Both the position numbers and the translations under genes were made by a program. A stretch of DNA of 64,000 nt from Petropleomorpha daqingensis (GTDB lineage: Bacteria > Actinomycetota > Actinomycetes > Mycobacteriales > Geodermatophilaceae): assembly GCF_013408985.1 (NCBI RefSeq), contig NZ_JACBZT010000001.1:4667197-4731196 (forward strand), given 5' to 3'. Shown here piece by piece: positions 63,516-64,000 of the stretch; positions within the stretch are counted from its first letter, which is position 1, and each line of letters opens with the position of its first letter. The notes under the pieces were generated by a model. The model saw only the letters and a list, made by a program, of their open reading frames with translations. It was not told the origin of the DNA and ran no database searches.

Positions 63516-64000
63516 GTGCTGGACACCCCGAAGCGGCTGTTCGTCGGCCGTCCCCTGCGCTCCGACCGGATCGGCGAGACGCTGCTGCCCAAGCGGCTGG
63601 CCCTGCCGGTGTTCTGCTCCGACCCGCTGAGCTCCGTCGCCTACGCCACCGAGCAGATCCTGCTGGTGCTCGGCCTCGGCGGGCTCGCGCTGCTGCGATT
63701 CACCCCGTGGGTCGGGCTGGCGGTCGCCGTCCTGCTGGTCGTCGTCGTCGCCTCCTACCGGCAGACCTGCTTCGCCTATCCGAACGGCGGTGGGGCGTAC
63801 ACGGTCAGCCGGGAGAACCTCGGCGTCCGCGCCAGCCTGGTGGCGGCCAGCGCGCTGCTGGTCGACTACGTGCTCACCGTCGCCGTCTCGGTGGTGGCCG
63901 GGGTCGCGGCGATCACCTCCGCGGTGCCCGCCCTGGCGCCGCACGCGGTAGCCCTCTCCGTCGGCCTGGTGGTGCTGCTGACGGTGGTGAACCTGCGCGG
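63516..64000 (+). CDS. kimA: KimA-type potassium importer, APC superfamily (3' end beyond window)
   Basis: The first 161 residues of a KimA (formerly YdaO)-type K+/H+ symporter. The N-terminus runs VGRPLRSDRIGETLLPKR, then SDPLSSVAYATEQILLVLG, ASYRQTCFAYPNGGGAYTVS and ENLGVRASLVAASALLVDYV, closely paralleling Bacillus KimA throughout. In Firmicutes KimA is inhibited by c-di-AMP through a C-terminal domain outside this window. GTG 63516 start. Upstream phased repeats suggest transcriptional control. Related APC permeases of this type exist in actinobacteria with different names. Confidence 0.88.
   Translation, partial: MLDTPKRLFVGRPLRSDRIGETLLPKRLALPVFCSDPLSSVAYATEQILLVLGLGGLALLRFTPWVGLAVAVLLVVVVASYRQTCFAYPNGGGAYTVSRENLGVRASLVAASALLVDYVLTVAVSVVAGVAAITSAVPALAPHAVALSVGLVVLLTVVNLR

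Overview
The window is very GC-rich, densely packed actinobacterial DNA with many GTG starts. It carries about 60 protein-coding genes and no rRNA, tRNA, CRISPR array or insertion sequence that I can see. Gene content (eukaryote-like one-chain acyl-CoA carboxylase, SigE-type sigma factor, several BTAD/SARP regulators, KimA-type K+ importer, Arr, LigB-type ligase) and one exceptional signal point to the Geodermatophilaceae (Geodermatophilus/Blastococcus relatives). That signal is an in-frame UAG exactly where an ArsM-like methyltransferase should have its catalytic cysteine. The family assignment is inference from sequence reading only.

Layout. 1-4510 (-): a giant acyl-CoA carboxylase cut by the window edge, divergent from a GH13 alpha-glucosidase. 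6.4-12 kb: YchJ-like protein, cold-shock protein, MFS exporter, NTF2-FMO monooxygenase, LLM flavoenzyme, an alpha/beta-hydrolase remnant and a TetR regulator divergent from a DHA2 exporter with a Thr/Pro-repeat tail. 14-19 kb: alpha/beta hydrolase, GlcD-type oxidase and YggT on the minus strand, then a c-di-AMP (ydaO) riboswitch in front of a secreted NlpC/P60 hydrolase. 19.2-20 kb (-): the UAG-containing methyltransferase with a downstream stem-loop that could be a SECIS element. 20-24.5 kb: ATP-dependent DNA ligase, then an amine-oxidase-like flavoprotein, NAD kinase and Arr in one tight minus-strand unit. 24.5-28 kb: VOC protein, a 52-bp palindrome, and a TetR-ferredoxin-P450 operon divergent from an HSL-type esterase across a clear operator. 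28-32.5 kb: DUF6221 protein, SigE-like factor, dihydrolipoyl dehydrogenase, cytosolic histidine kinase.

32-46.8 kb: LLM enzyme, membrane protein, acetoacetate-decarboxylase-like protein, hotdog thioesterase, BBE-type flavoprotein, then two large BTAD-ATPase-TPR regulators followed by an MMPL exporter and a second flavin monooxygenase. 46.8-56 kb: small STAS-like protein, a membrane protein with a solute-binding/VWA lipoprotein-like partner, Mug glycosylase, ABC transporter with a large permease, FAD monooxygenase, DUF3068 protein and a serine hydrolase. 56-64 kb: UPF0303, GNAT, AzlCD, a BTAD-hydrolase fusion, several small stand-alone enzymes, and the start of a kimA-like K+ importer preceded by 11-bp-phased direct repeats.

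Main points of interest: the probable UAG-directed selenoprotein; the c-di-AMP riboswitch and the KimA gene lying in one window without being linked to each other; the BTAD modules reused with different C-terminal domains; the exporter with an apparently external Thr/Pro tail; and long intergenic palindromes between genes. UAG also terminates at least 15 ordinary genes here, so any recoding must be site-specific.
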